From Paenilisteria rustica (GTDB lineage Bacteria > Bacillota > Bacilli > Lactobacillales > Listeriaceae): a DNA stretch of 64,000 nucleotides. This document shows positions 25,889 to 35,156 of the stretch, piece by piece. The position numbers were made by a program, and so were the translations under genes. The stretch lies in NCBI RefSeq assembly GCF_013820765.1, contig NZ_JABJVM010000003.1, forward strand, positions 62,001 through 126,000, written 5' to 3'. The number at the start of each line of letters is the position of its first letter. Position 1 is the first letter of the stretch. The notes below the pieces were generated by a model. That model saw nothing but the letters and a program-made list of their open reading frames with translations. It was not told the DNA's origin and did not search any database.

Positions 25889-26630
25889 AATGAAATATTT
25901 TCTGCCAAAGAGTACGCTTGGTGTTTGTTTCTATATAATCCGCTAGCAAGACTTGCGTTTTCTGAATAGACGTATCGAGTCGTCCGAACTGACTTTGCGT
26001 CGTCTTGCTTGTTTGCTTTATCTGGCTTTCCATTTTCTTGAGCCGCGAGTCTAGCGTCACAAGCCGTTTATCTAAATGCTGGAGTAATACAACGGTATCC
26101 GTGATGGTTTTGTTTAATTTTTTTGTATGCGTATAGAAAACGTTATATTGCTGCGTATCTTTCGGTAAATACGGAATAAATTGTTGGCGCACTAATTTTC
26201 GTCTGTGTTGCCATCTTTGAAAAATGTTCATATGGAGGAGCCGTTTCTGGTACAGATGTAAAGAGAGCGAATCTTTGGCGAAATTGCATGTCGCACAGGC
26301 ACAGACGAGGTTGGTGAACGTCGTTAGTCCGCCTTCACAAGCTGGAATGACATGATCCGCAGTGTCGCCACGCCCGCCACAATAAACGCAAAGTTGCCGA
26401 TCACGCCTGCGAACCATTCGCTTAATATCAATTTCGCGATAGAAAATATGAATCCGATCTGGCTGAATCATACCAGCGACCCCGCCGCGAATAAGCTGCT
26501 TTGCTTCGTCATACGCTATTTTACGCTTACCCTTGTTCTTCGTATGGAGCGCAATGGCCGTGATACTTGCTTGCTTTGTTAGTAATCTGTCGTCATAAAA
26601 ATAATGAACCCCATCGAAAACTGTCTTCAT
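25887..26630 (-). CDS. HNH endonuclease domain protein with coiled-coil tail
   Basis: 247 residues from the ATG at 26630, after TAGGAGG; the earlier ATG at 26648 lies upstream of that site. The HNH core is clear: CVYCGG, ADHVIPACEGG and TNLVCACATCN, two Cys pairs binding a structural zinc with the ADH and TN residues at the active site. The C-terminal 90 residues are a predicted coiled coil (LDKRLVTLDSRLKKMESQI). Similar free-standing HNH proteins occur in Listeria and Bacillus with unknown role. It stands alone, so a restriction or mobile-element role is not supported. Confidence 0.8.
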   Translation of the reverse strand: MKTVFDGVHYFYDDRLLTKQASITAIALHTKNKGKRKIAYDEAKQLIRGGVAGMIQPDRIHIFYREIDIKRMVRRRDRQLCVYCGGRGDTADHVIPACEGGLTTFTNLVCACATCNFAKDSLSLHLYQKRLLHMNIFQRWQHRRKLVRQQFIPYLPKDTQQYNVFYTHTKKLNKTITDTVVLLQHLDKRLVTLDSRLKKMESQIKQTSKTTQSQFGRLDTSIQKTQVLLADYIETNTKRTLWQKIFH

Positions 26631-26722
26631 GTGTAACCTCCTATGCATTATGTCTATTCATGAATTGTACAATGGATAGATAGGAGAGTCAAAATATAGT
26701 TTGTCTTATTTAAAACGATTCA

Positions 26723-27268
26723 TCACAAATCAAGTTTTACCGGTAAAACGGCTTTAAACAGCGTATCCATATGAGCCCAATCCGCGGGCGTCGCCATCTG
26801 TTGCGACCAGTACATGATTGCGCCTAAGTTCGCCGCATAAATATACGTCAATAAATCTGCAGGAATATCACTAGTGAGCGTTAACTTATCAATGTTCTCC
26901 TCGATATCTTTTTGAAACTCTGTCAAGAAAAAAGAAGCCATTGTCTTGAAAAACGTATCATCATTTTTCTGTTTTTCAAGAACCAGTTGCATATCCATAT
27001 AAACCGTATCAAACCCAGACTGAAACGGGTGATTAATCCGGTCTTTAATATCGAGCGCAAAATAATCCTGAAACTGCTCATGTAAAACATATACTAATAA
27101 ATCATATTTATCATAAAAATGTTTATAAAAAGTAGTGCGGTGAATTAAAGCTTCTTTGCAAATACTATTCACTGTAACGCTTGCCAGTTCCTGCGTTTCG
27201 AGCATTTGCAATAGCGTTTTGTAAAGTGCATTTTTCGTTTTTCGCACACGTAAATCGGAATCGTTCAT
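26723..27268 (-). CDS. TetR/AcrR-family regulator
   Basis: 181 residues. The N-terminal helix-turn-helix is typical: ALYKTLLQMLE, then VTVNSICKEALIHRTTFYKHFYDKYDLL. The C-terminal ligand domain resembles the TetR group found next to MMPL (YdfJ-type) exporters. It is divergent from the exporter gene at 27404 with 135 bp between starts, so it most likely represses that gene and itself until a toxic lipid or drug binds. Confidence 0.88.
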   Translation of the reverse strand: MNDSDLRVRKTKNALYKTLLQMLETQELASVTVNSICKEALIHRTTFYKHFYDKYDLLVYVLHEQFQDYFALDIKDRINHPFQSGFDTVYMDMQLVLEKQKNDDTFFKTMASFFLTEFQKDIEENIDKLTLTSDIPADLLTYIYAANLGAIMYWSQQMATPADWAHMDTLFKAVLPVKLDL

Positions 27269-27403
27269 CTACACATCTCCTAAAGTGTTGCTTAACTATA
27301 CAGACCAAACAATCTGGTTCTTACATTTCATCTCAAAATCGTGTAATATACACTGTATGTCTATAAATATATAATAGCGTGAATTGAAGGAGGAAACAAC
27401 CAA

Positions 27404-29536
27404 TTGGCAAATTTACTTTACAAACTAGGGCAGACCTTTGCGAAACACAAATGGAAAACAATTATTTCCTGGTTTGTTGTTTTAGGAATTATCGTGGCCG
27501 TGCTGGCTATCAAAGGTATTAATTTTACCGACGATATCAAAATGAGTGGTCTAAAATCACTCGATACATCGAATAAAATCGAGGAAGAATTCAAGCAGGA
27601 CAGTCAAAAAGGCAGCATCCGCGTCGTTTTCAAAAGCGACCAAGAAAAAGGGATCATAACACCTGAATCCCAAGCTGCAATCACACAAGTTTTAGCAGAA
27701 ATTAAGAAAAATGACGATAAAATCGAAAGTGTCGCGAATCCGTATGAAGCAAAAACAATTAGTCCAGACATGACGACTGCTTTTGCTGATATTAGTTATA
27801 GTGTCAGTGCACTCGCGGTAAACGAGAAATCGATCGATAAAGTCAAAGATGCACTCAAAGGAATGGATGACAAAGATCTTCAAACTGAAATGACAGGTAA
27901 TGTTATGATTACGCCAATGGACATCGGTGGTTCATCCGAAGCAATCGGTATCGTTGTGGCACTCGTGATTCTAATCATCGCGTTTGGCTCCGTTATCGCA
28001 GCTGGATTACCAATCATCACAGCAATTCTAAGCTTAGGAACGAGTGTCGGCATCATTGCCATCATTTCAAGCTATTTCGAAATGCCAAACGTCACGCTCA
28101 CGCTGGCAGTCATGATTGGCCTCGCCGTCGCGATCGATTACGCGTTATTTATCCTATTTAAATACCGCCAAATCATCCGCACCGAGAAAAATCATCTAAA
28201 AGCAGTCGGACTAGCGACAGGAACAGCAGGTAGCGCCGTTATTTTTGCCGGAATTACCGTTATTATCGCCGTATGTGGTTTATCCCTTGTCGGCATCGAA
28301 TTCCTAACTGTTATGGGACTCGCGTCTGCACTCAGCGTCCTATTCGCCGTGCTTTCCGCGCTAATCCTAATCCCAGCGTTCATCGGCGTTTTCCATAAGA
28401 AAATCAAGCCGCAAAAAGAAAAAGCGGGCAAAAAGGGCGACAACATTTGGACGAAATTCGTTGTTGGGAAACCGCTTATCGCGTTCCTAGCAGCAGTTAT
28501 CGTTCTCGGCGGACTAAGCATCCCGTTCGGCTCGATGGAACTTGGAATCCCAGATAACGGCTCCAAACCGAAAGATTCCACTGAGAAAAAAGCCTACGAT
28601 ATTCTATCCGATAAATTTGGCGAAGGTTTCAACGGGCCATTAGTTATTTTAGCGGATACAACAGAAAAAGGCAGTGCTGCCAATCTAGCTACAGTCACAA
28701 AACATATTTCTGGCATGAAAGACGTGGCTATCGTAACGCCGCCAATGCCGAATGCGAATGGTGATTACGCGCTGATTACCGTTATTCCAAAAACTGGACC
28801 GACGAGCAATAAAACAACGCAACTCGTTCATGATTTGAGAAGCTACGCAAAAACAGCAGATAGCAAATATGGTATCAACATGGAAGTAACCGGACAAAGC
28901 GCAATCAACATCGACATGTCCCAAAAACTCAACGACGCGATTCCAGTTTTCGCAAGTGTAATTGTTGTGTTGGCATTCATCCTGTTGACCGTGGTGTTCC
29001 GCTCGCTACTGATTCCACTGACAGCCGTACTTGGCTTCGTGCTTTCACTAACGGCAACACTCGGCTTCACGACAATGGTTATGCAAGACGGCGTATTTAG
29101 CGAACTATTCGGCATCAGCACCACCGGCCCAGTTCTCGCCTTCCTACCAGTCATAACGATCGGTATTCTGTTCGGACTCGCAATGGATTACGAGGTATTC
29201 CTCATGTCCCGCGTCCACGAAGAATACACGCTAACAAAAGACAACACGCACTCCATCAAAACCGGCTTGAAAGAGAGTGGTCCAGTCATCATTGCAGCAG
29301 CTCTCATCATGTTCTCCGTCTTCATCAGTTTCGTTTTCGCGCCAGACCCAATGATCAAATCAATCGGTATCGCGCTAGGCTTCGGTGTATTATTCGATGC
29401 ATTCATCGTGCGTCTAACGATCATCCCAGCCCTAACGAAATTATTCGGAAAAGGTTCATGGTACATGCCGAAATGGCTCGATAAAGTGTTGCCATCGATG
29501 GATATTGAAGGGCATCATTTGAAGGATAAGAAATAA
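27404..29536 (+). CDS. MMPL-family (RND-type) exporter
   Basis: 710 residues starting at a TTG, 8 nt after GAAGGAGG. Two halves each contain a periplasmic-type loop and five or six membrane helices. The paired motifs VAIDYALFILFKYR and LAMDYEVFLMSRVHEEY carry the Asp-Tyr residues that relay protons in MMPL/RND transporters. It resembles B. subtilis YdfJ and mycobacterial MmpL proteins, which export lipids or hydrophobic drugs. The last 82 bp are duplicated exactly at 34950-35031. Confidence 0.9.
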   Translation: MANLLYKLGQTFAKHKWKTIISWFVVLGIIVAVLAIKGINFTDDIKMSGLKSLDTSNKIEEEFKQDSQKGSIRVVFKSDQEKGIITPESQAAITQVLAEIKKNDDKIESVANPYEAKTISPDMTTAFADISYSVSALAVNEKSIDKVKDALKGMDDKDLQTEMTGNVMITPMDIGGSSEAIGIVVALVILIIAFGSVIAAGLPIITAILSLGTSVGIIAIISSYFEMPNVTLTLAVMIGLAVAIDYALFILFKYRQIIRTEKNHLKAVGLATGTAGSAVIFAGITVIIAVCGLSLVGIEFLTVMGLASALSVLFAVLSALILIPAFIGVFHKKIKPQKEKAGKKGDNIWTKFVVGKPLIAFLAAVIVLGGLSIPFGSMELGIPDNGSKPKDSTEKKAYDILSDKFGEGFNGPLVILADTTEKGSAANLATVTKHISGMKDVAIVTPPMPNANGDYALITVIPKTGPTSNKTTQLVHDLRSYAKTADSKYGINMEVTGQSAINIDMSQKLNDAIPVFASVIVVLAFILLTVVFRSLLIPLTAVLGFVLSLTATLGFTTMVMQDGVFSELFGISTTGPVLAFLPVITIGILFGLAMDYEVFLMSRVHEEYTLTKDNTHSIKTGLKESGPVIIAAALIMFSVFISFVFAPDPMIKSIGIALGFGVLFDAFIVRLTIIPALTKLFGKGSWYMPKWLDKVLPSMDIEGHHLKDKK

Positions 29537-29550
29537 GATTTTAATAGCAT

Positions 29551-29595
29551 AAAAACCCGTGGACGACGTATGAATTACGATGTCCGCGGGTTTTT
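29551..29595 (+). terminator. Terminator of the MMPL gene
   Basis: AAAAACCCGTGGAC pairs with GTCCGCGGGTTTTT around ACGTATGAATTACGAT. A diverged copy of this hairpin lies at 35051-35093. Confidence 0.85.
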
Positions 29596-29627
29596 ATGCT
29601 GCTTAATAAATACGGTTACTATTGAAT

Positions 29628-29705
29628 CTACTGAAGGCTAATTGTTTTAGATGATACCGCAGATCCTGCTGAATCATAACTGATAAGCGCTACTGCATCT
29701 ATATT
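29628..29705 (-). pseudogene. Orphan C-terminal fragment of an Ig-like module
   Basis: Minus-strand translation of 29699-29628 gives about 24 residues, DAVALISYDSAGSAVSSKTI and then SLQ before a stop. This matches the last two strands of the Ig-like modules in neighbouring proteins (compare the ends with AYDSLGGEIQTVSV and VGYDSLGQELDRKKV). The frame is closed by a stop immediately upstream and there is no start. It appears to be the remnant of a lost or rearranged Ig-module gene. Confidence 0.6.
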
Positions 29706-29739
29706 TCAATGAATGTAGCTAGTACGAGCAAGAGAATGG

Positions 29740-29799
29740 CATGTTTGACACACCCAAGGAGACTATAACGAAAGTCTATATAAGGATGTGTCAAACATG
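29740..29799 (+). terminator. Second hairpin downstream of MMPL
   Basis: CATGTTTGACACA (29740-29752) and TGTGTCAAACATG (29787-29799) pair perfectly, with a smaller inner hairpin, and are followed by six Ts on the plus strand. It can stop read-through into the convergent lyase gene. Confidence 0.65.
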
Positions 29800-29808
29800 T
29801 TTTTTACC

Positions 29809-32800
29809 TTATGGAATCTTGACATCGACTGATATAATTTCTACGTTGTTTGAGTCAAGACCGATTAGCTTCACCTTGTTTGATGCAGTTAAGCCTATTG
29901 ATTTGATGTAATATTGAAAAGTACCATCGGGCTGAACATTGACAGTAGTTTTTTGTTCTACATCATCAACAATAAGCCGTATCTTTTGTATATTCCCCTC
30001 TACAGAGCCTTTAATATAACCTGTTTTATTAATCTCGCTTGTTAGTATTTTTGGCTTGTTCAAGACCTTCACTGTAGATTTAGCAAGAACATTGCCCTTC
30101 GAATCGTAAGCGGTCGCGATAACAATTTGTGTGGATGATGAGATGAGATTTTTTGCATAGTATTGGAAATCGGAACCTGATGCAGGAACATTAATCCTTG
30201 TGCCAGCTACATTATCGACGGTTAGTTCGATTTTAGCAACGTCACCTGAAAATGTGCCTGTAACATGAGAGTCTCCCAATGTGTAAGTATTTGTTTGAAT
30301 ATCTCCTGATGGTCCAATAGGAACGGTGACTTCACTTACTGGTATACCGGCTGAATTATAACCGATTAATTTCACCACTTGATCTTTATTTGTAATTAGC
30401 TTGTACGGATAATATTTAATTATGTTATTTGTTACGTTGATGCGTTGCTTTGTTTCATTATCTATTTTTAACTCTACTTGAACAATATCACCAGTGTAGA
30501 CCCCAGTTACGTAGTCATCTTGATTTAGCATAAATTTAGACGGTTCAATGCTACCGGTTGCTCCGACGTCTACTTTTTTTCTATCTAATTCTTGACCTAA
30601 TGAATCGTAACCAACTACAAAAACTTTGTCGTCTAACTTTGTAACCAGGTCTTTTGCATAGTACTTGAGGTTTGGTGGTGTTACACCTATTTTTCCTTTT
30701 TCAACGTCATTTAATATAATACTGATTTTCGTAATATCACCAGAGAATGTACCTTGTATATAGTTTTCTAAGTTTATTGTGTATGGGACTGTTGTCAGAG
30801 AGCCTTTTGTTGTGATTATATCAACCTTGACTCGATCCAACTCTTCACCAGCCGAATCATAGCTGATAACATATACTTCTTTGGTTGTGTTATTTATACC
30901 TCTGATAAAATAGCTGTACGTTGGGGAGGTTGGAGCAATTTTTTGTTGCAAAGTACCGTCAATTTCTAAAGCTATTTTAGCAACCGGTCCAGTATATGTT
31001 CCAGTTACACGGTTGGTGCCATCGATTATTTTGTATTCATCTGCTGTCAATGTGGAAGGCTCTTTTTCAAAAACGAATTGGAATGATTCGCCTGTCTTTC
31101 CTGATGTATTTACAGTTATATCCCAATTATCCCCAGAAGATGTAACTATACCTTTTTCGGATTTTATACTAATTGTTGAATATGATTCTTTAGGTACAGA
31201 AAAATGAATCGAGTCTGCTTCCATGGAAGGGTCTGATAGTGTAATTGTTTTTGCTTGTTTATTTTCTATTGCAACATAGCGAATCATAATAGAACCGGGT
31301 GTGTAAGCTTTGCTGTTAAAATTATGATTTGTCACAGTTGCATACCCAGCTTCATCAGGAGCGCGGTAGTTCATGATTGCTAAGTCTTGTTCTTTGTCAA
31401 GTATGCCTTGAACGGTACTTGTATTCGTAGTTAAGACACTGGAATTAGTAGCCATTTTTTCTGTATCTTCCTTAGAGCTACCAGGTAAAATCATGTACAT
31501 GTAGGAACCGTTTAATGGGTTTGCTCCGTGTGGTATAGTTAAGCCAGCATATGTTGCACTAACAACTTTTCTATTATTGCCTGAGTCAAGTTCATCCCAA
31601 TCTCCAGTTTGCTTTTGTTTATAAGCGCTGACGCTTGATAGTTGTGGGAAGATATACCCTATATCTTGACTAGGTTTTGCGCCAGTCAGATGAGCCCAGC
31701 TAACATTTGTAATCTGTTTTGTTGCATTCTGAGCTAAAGGTATTTCTTGTCCGTTAACGCTAAGTGTACTAGAAGAATTCGTTAGTTGGCGATTTTCAAC
31801 GATTGTTTGGGTGTTTAGACCTTCGTGCGAGTTTATATCTGTACCCATCGCTACAATTCTATCATCCAAGAAGAACCAAGATTTTTTTGCAGAAAGTGAG
31901 CTTCCTGTTACATTTGCCATGCTGTAGTCCATTGTAGCAGAACCATTTAGACCGTCTGAGACACCGCCAGACCAAGATTCGGTATTACTAAATAATTTTT
32001 GATTATCAGCGGGCGCTTCAAGCGAAGGGAGTTTCATATCCGATGTTGTACCAGGTAGCATTGCCATCCCAACTGTTGGGTAGTAGTCGCCACGAAGAGC
32101 ATTATCTCCGTTGTAAAGAGAAAGTGCACCAGTGCCAGTATAAAAGCCAGTTTTATTATGTGGACCAATAAATTCAAAAGCAGAAATATTCTTAGAGAAC
32201 ATGCTGATACCAGCTACATAGTCTTTATTGCGATCAATCATTCGGCGTGCTGTTGCCATCATTATATTTTTTTTACTCTCGCTGTAGGTATCAGAAACAT
32301 TATTATTTGTTAGTAGTGTTTTAAATGTTTGTGCTTGTGACAGTGTCATATTTTTATAGAAATCGGGTTCAAAGGAGGATTCGTAGATGGATGATTTTAC
32401 AATATTGCTATACGTATTTTTGAGAGAATCTTTTTTTTGGCTGATCAGATACATATTATAAAGCATTTTGTTTGCAATATCTTTATTGGAGCCCTCTTTG
32501 TTTGAAGTTATTTTGCGGCCGCGAGTCATATCCAAAACTTCATCTTTATATAGTACTGGTAGATAACTTTTATCTAGGTATAAGTAAATATTATTTTGGA
32601 AAACTTGGAAATTATTAGCGGAATCAGAGTTGTTAAGAAGGCTTGTTCCAGTGAATAATTGCAGTAGGCTAGCACTCGTCTCTAGTATATCGGTGCCGTA
32701 ACCACCAGTATTATAGGGTGTATGTTTGTGCTGGATGAAAGAGCCGTCTGCATAGAAGCCGTCGCTCGGTGTTGTACCAGGAGCGATAGTTCTGTAACCT

Positions 32801-33606
32801 CGCTCCATTATTTTAGCGCCTAGATTGATTTTATCTTGATCTAAACCAATTACGCCTCGCAAGACAATAATAAAACCTTTATTAATTCGATTTGATCCTG
32901 ATCCAATTGTTAAATCAGTTTCACTCTGTGGTTCAAAGTGGTCAAAAGCATTTAGATAGCCTTGGGTTAAGTCTATAGAATCCTTATCTTGTTCTGCTAG
33001 CTCGATTAGTTCCCTTTGCATTAGAATAACAGTATTAATAAGTTGCTTGGGTATAAATATATTCCAGTCGTTTATATCGTTTTTTTTGATTGCTCCATCT
33101 TCGTCATCTGTATCAGTAATATCACCTGTATCTGCGGGTTGTATATTTTCGTTATACATATCCATATAAATAACTTCGAGCGAATCAATGATTTGTTGTT
33201 TTAGAACAGCGTCTTTATAATAAATAGAGCCAGGTGTATTGTACTGAATAGCCATTAATTGTACATTTGCGGTTGTTGTAACAATGGATTTGGAGTTTTC
33301 TGGCCAATTTTTTAAACCGCTGAAAATGTAACGTTTTTTAGAATCAGTAGGTACCCCTTTGATATTTTTTGATATGTCCGTTAGAATAGCGCTTAAATCA
33401 GCATCTCGATTTTTTATTACATTCATCAGGGTAGCGTCGTTCTCATCTACTGAGGTGCCTAGTAGAAAGGTACGCCAGTTGTTTAAAGCTTCGTTTTGTT
33501 CAGCTACCGTTATTTTTTTCGGTATGTCTGCTGCCGATGCTGTAGTGGTGCTAATAAATAGTAAAGCTGTAACTAGCAAGATTGCTATAAAATATTTTCT
33601 TATCAT
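29809..33606 (-). CDS. Secreted polysaccharide lyase family 8 with five Ig-like modules
   Basis: 1265 residues from the ATG at 33606 (MIRKYFIA), after AAAGGGAGAG; the ATG at 33642 is 12 codons upstream without a ribosome binding site. A signal peptide ends near ASA-A. The lyase domain (about 30-840) has the PL8 active-site order: SNRINKGF (Asn), DGSFIQHKHTPYNTGGYG (His and Tyr) and DMTRGRKI (Arg), then YYPTVGMAMLPGTT and KSWFFLDDRIVAMG. PL8 enzymes cleave hyaluronate, chondroitin or xanthan by beta-elimination. Five Ig-like modules follow (about 845-1265). There is no sortase motif. The coding sequence is AT-rich compared with flanking genes. Confidence 0.9.
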   Translation of the reverse strand: MIRKYFIAILLVTALLFISTTTASAADIPKKITVAEQNEALNNWRTFLLGTSVDENDATLMNVIKNRDADLSAILTDISKNIKGVPTDSKKRYIFSGLKNWPENSKSIVTTTANVQLMAIQYNTPGSIYYKDAVLKQQIIDSLEVIYMDMYNENIQPADTGDITDTDDEDGAIKKNDINDWNIFIPKQLINTVILMQRELIELAEQDKDSIDLTQGYLNAFDHFEPQSETDLTIGSGSNRINKGFIIVLRGVIGLDQDKINLGAKIMERGYRTIAPGTTPSDGFYADGSFIQHKHTPYNTGGYGTDILETSASLLQLFTGTSLLNNSDSANNFQVFQNNIYLYLDKSYLPVLYKDEVLDMTRGRKITSNKEGSNKDIANKMLYNMYLISQKKDSLKNTYSNIVKSSIYESSFEPDFYKNMTLSQAQTFKTLLTNNNVSDTYSESKKNIMMATARRMIDRNKDYVAGISMFSKNISAFEFIGPHNKTGFYTGTGALSLYNGDNALRGDYYPTVGMAMLPGTTSDMKLPSLEAPADNQKLFSNTESWSGGVSDGLNGSATMDYSMANVTGSSLSAKKSWFFLDDRIVAMGTDINSHEGLNTQTIVENRQLTNSSSTLSVNGQEIPLAQNATKQITNVSWAHLTGAKPSQDIGYIFPQLSSVSAYKQKQTGDWDELDSGNNRKVVSATYAGLTIPHGANPLNGSYMYMILPGSSKEDTEKMATNSSVLTTNTSTVQGILDKEQDLAIMNYRAPDEAGYATVTNHNFNSKAYTPGSIMIRYVAIENKQAKTITLSDPSMEADSIHFSVPKESYSTISIKSEKGIVTSSGDNWDITVNTSGKTGESFQFVFEKEPSTLTADEYKIIDGTNRVTGTYTGPVAKIALEIDGTLQQKIAPTSPTYSYFIRGINNTTKEVYVISYDSAGEELDRVKVDIITTKGSLTTVPYTINLENYIQGTFSGDITKISIILNDVEKGKIGVTPPNLKYYAKDLVTKLDDKVFVVGYDSLGQELDRKKVDVGATGSIEPSKFMLNQDDYVTGVYTGDIVQVELKIDNETKQRINVTNNIIKYYPYKLITNKDQVVKLIGYNSAGIPVSEVTVPIGPSGDIQTNTYTLGDSHVTGTFSGDVAKIELTVDNVAGTRINVPASGSDFQYYAKNLISSSTQIVIATAYDSKGNVLAKSTVKVLNKPKILTSEINKTGYIKGSVEGNIQKIRLIVDDVEQKTTVNVQPDGTFQYYIKSIGLTASNKVKLIGLDSNNVEIISVDVKIP

Positions 33607-33640
33607 AATTGTGCTCTCCCTTTTAAAATTATTGTATTGC

Positions 33641-33745
33641 AAATTAACAGTCTTTTTTGTATAGGTGTAATTATTCTTTATTGAATGGACTATACGACTT
33701 TGTTTTTAGCAATAGCTGAATAAGTATCTATATAATAATTGTGTA
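33641..33745 (-). pseudogene. Decayed copy of the downstream hydrolase 3' end
   Basis: This stretch aligns, at an offset of exactly 130 bp, with 33771-33875. Both copies begin AAATTAACAGTCTTTTTT. The minus-strand peptide DTYSAIAKN matches STYPAIAKK at the C-terminus of the hydrolase, but the stop codon position reads ACA. It is a vestige of a second copy of that gene's tail and trailer. Confidence 0.6.
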
Positions 33746-33830
33746 TTTTTAAACAAAAATATTATATTTTAAATTAACAGTCTTTTTTATATAGCTATAA
33801 CCCATTCTTAAATGAATGAGTTATGCAATT

Positions 33831-34652
33831 TTATTTCTTAGCGATAGCTGGATAGGTGCTTAAATAAACTTGTCTACCTACATCTAGAAATAATTCATCC
33901 TCCAGAGGGCGGTCATGAATGACAGTATCAACTATATGGGTAATTAGATTAATATGCCCTTTTAAAAGAGGGCTATGTGTATCAGCTGTGGGCATTATAA
34001 TAAGGTGAGAATCATATCTGTCATCTTTACATAAATATTTATTTAGTTCAATTAACTGTCGAAAACCATAATCTCTTATTCCAGTGTAATAATAGAATTT
34101 TTTATTTTCGATTGTTACAGGGTAGTTTGAAAGTAAACTAGAGAAATCTTTTACGTTGTCTTCAAAATTTGTATCGTTATTGAAAAATAATTTTTTGCCA
34201 CTTTCTCCATAGGGAGCTGTTGATATGTTTAAGTCGGGAACCATTCCAAAAATCTTTGTAACATAAGGGTTGATTAGACCGTATAGAATAGATGCTACAC
34301 CGCCTTTGGAACTTCCAATTAATATGACTTCTTTGTAATTATGTTTGCAAATAAATTCTGATAATTTGTTGTTAAATTCTTGTATGATTAAATTTCCGTG
34401 ATCAAACATGTACCATCCATACAGATGAGAGTAATAGTCCTCAATAAAAAAGAAGTCAGGTTCACTAAATTGTTCAGAAAGTTTGTAAAAATGATAACGG
34501 GAGTGTTCTGCTTTTACGGATTCCTGAGTTACTGTTCCTGCAACAATTTGATCTGCGTAATCTTTATTAAGCTTGGTGAAAGCTCCTTGAAACACGATTA
34601 TAACTGTATCTGATCCTTTATTTATGTGTTTTCCCTCAAAACGAATATCCAA
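33831..34652 (-). CDS. Alpha/beta-hydrolase, Asp2-like
   Basis: 273 residues starting at a TTG, 8 nt after AAGGAGGTG. The nucleophile elbow GSSKGG (about residues 112-117) is clear. The layout and the motif IGSSKGGVASILYG resemble the serine-hydrolase core of accessory Sec protein Asp2 and related acyl/acetyl-hydrolases. A candidate catalytic His is in TADTHSPL. No signal peptide, so cytoplasmic or membrane-associated. It lies between two polysaccharide lyase genes on the same strand; deacetylation of a polysaccharide is an attractive but unproven role. No other accessory Sec genes are present. Confidence 0.65.
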   Translation of the reverse strand: MDIRFEGKHINKGSDTVIIVFQGAFTKLNKDYADQIVAGTVTQESVKAEHSRYHFYKLSEQFSEPDFFFIEDYYSHLYGWYMFDHGNLIIQEFNNKLSEFICKHNYKEVILIGSSKGGVASILYGLINPYVTKIFGMVPDLNISTAPYGESGKKLFFNNDTNFEDNVKDFSSLLSNYPVTIENKKFYYYTGIRDYGFRQLIELNKYLCKDDRYDSHLIIMPTADTHSPLLKGHINLITHIVDTVIHDRPLEDELFLDVGRQVYLSTYPAIAKK

Positions 34653-34949
34653 TTTTGGTCACCTCCTTAATTTTATAATGATTTGTCTCCATTTTATCAC
34701 ATGATTGAAATAGATGGTTAGAGGATATGTTTGTGTATTAGATTAGCCTACGCTCTATGATTCATACTACATAAATAATAATTCAAGCGCAATATTTTTT
34801 TGGACCCATGTACTCAAAAAATTAAAAAATACACAACATTGCCACACTAATGTACCGAAAAAGTATATTGATTCACAATTTCTGTGTAAAAACGTTGTGT
34901 GGGAGGGTATGAATTTCTTTTGCAGTAAAAAACATTTTTATATTTTTGC
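34653..34949. other. AT-rich intergenic stretch
   Basis: No gene is seen. Apart from the hydrolase ribosome binding site at the left end, the stretch is AT-rich and holds no clear hairpin or promoter pair. Confidence 0.5.
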
Positions 34950-35093
34950 TTCATGGTACATGCCGAAATGGCTCGATAAAGTGTTGCCATCGATGGATAT
35001 TGAAGGGCATCATTTGAAGGATAAGAAATAAAGTTTTAAATAGAATAATTAAACCGCGGACAACGTATTAAGTTACGGTGCCCGCGGTTTTTT
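34950..35093 (+). pseudogene. Duplicated 3' end of the MMPL gene plus diverged terminator
   Basis: 34950-35031 is identical over 82 bp to 29455-29536, the last 26 codons and stop of the MMPL exporter gene (peptide from SWYMPKWLDK to the stop). The following 60 bp match the MMPL terminator imperfectly; its hairpin is AAACCGCGG paired with CCGCGGTTT. Nothing of the gene upstream is present. It sits just beyond the end of the second lyase gene, the same arrangement as the intact MMPL end and the first lyase gene. Confidence 0.9.
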
Positions 35094-35094
35094 G

Positions 35095-35146
35095 GTGAAC
35101 TCAAGTAGGCGAAAAAACACCGTGAGTTGCTTCTCCTCGCCTACTA
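35095..35146 (-). terminator. Hairpin after the second lyase gene
   Basis: AGTAGGCGA and TCGCCTACT pair across a T-rich loop; AACTCA and TGAGTT in the same stretch offer an alternative fold. Probable terminator for the minus-strand gene. Confidence 0.5.
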
Positions 35147-35156
35147 GTATAGATGA

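Noticed and set aside
25887..26630. HNH gene as part of a prophage, intron or restriction system
   Set aside because: No terminase, methylase, intron fold or integrase is adjacent.
33831..34652. Accessory Sec (Asp2) secretion locus
   Set aside because: Only the hydrolase resembles Asp2; no SecA2, SecY2, Asp1/3 or serine-rich adhesin gene is nearby.
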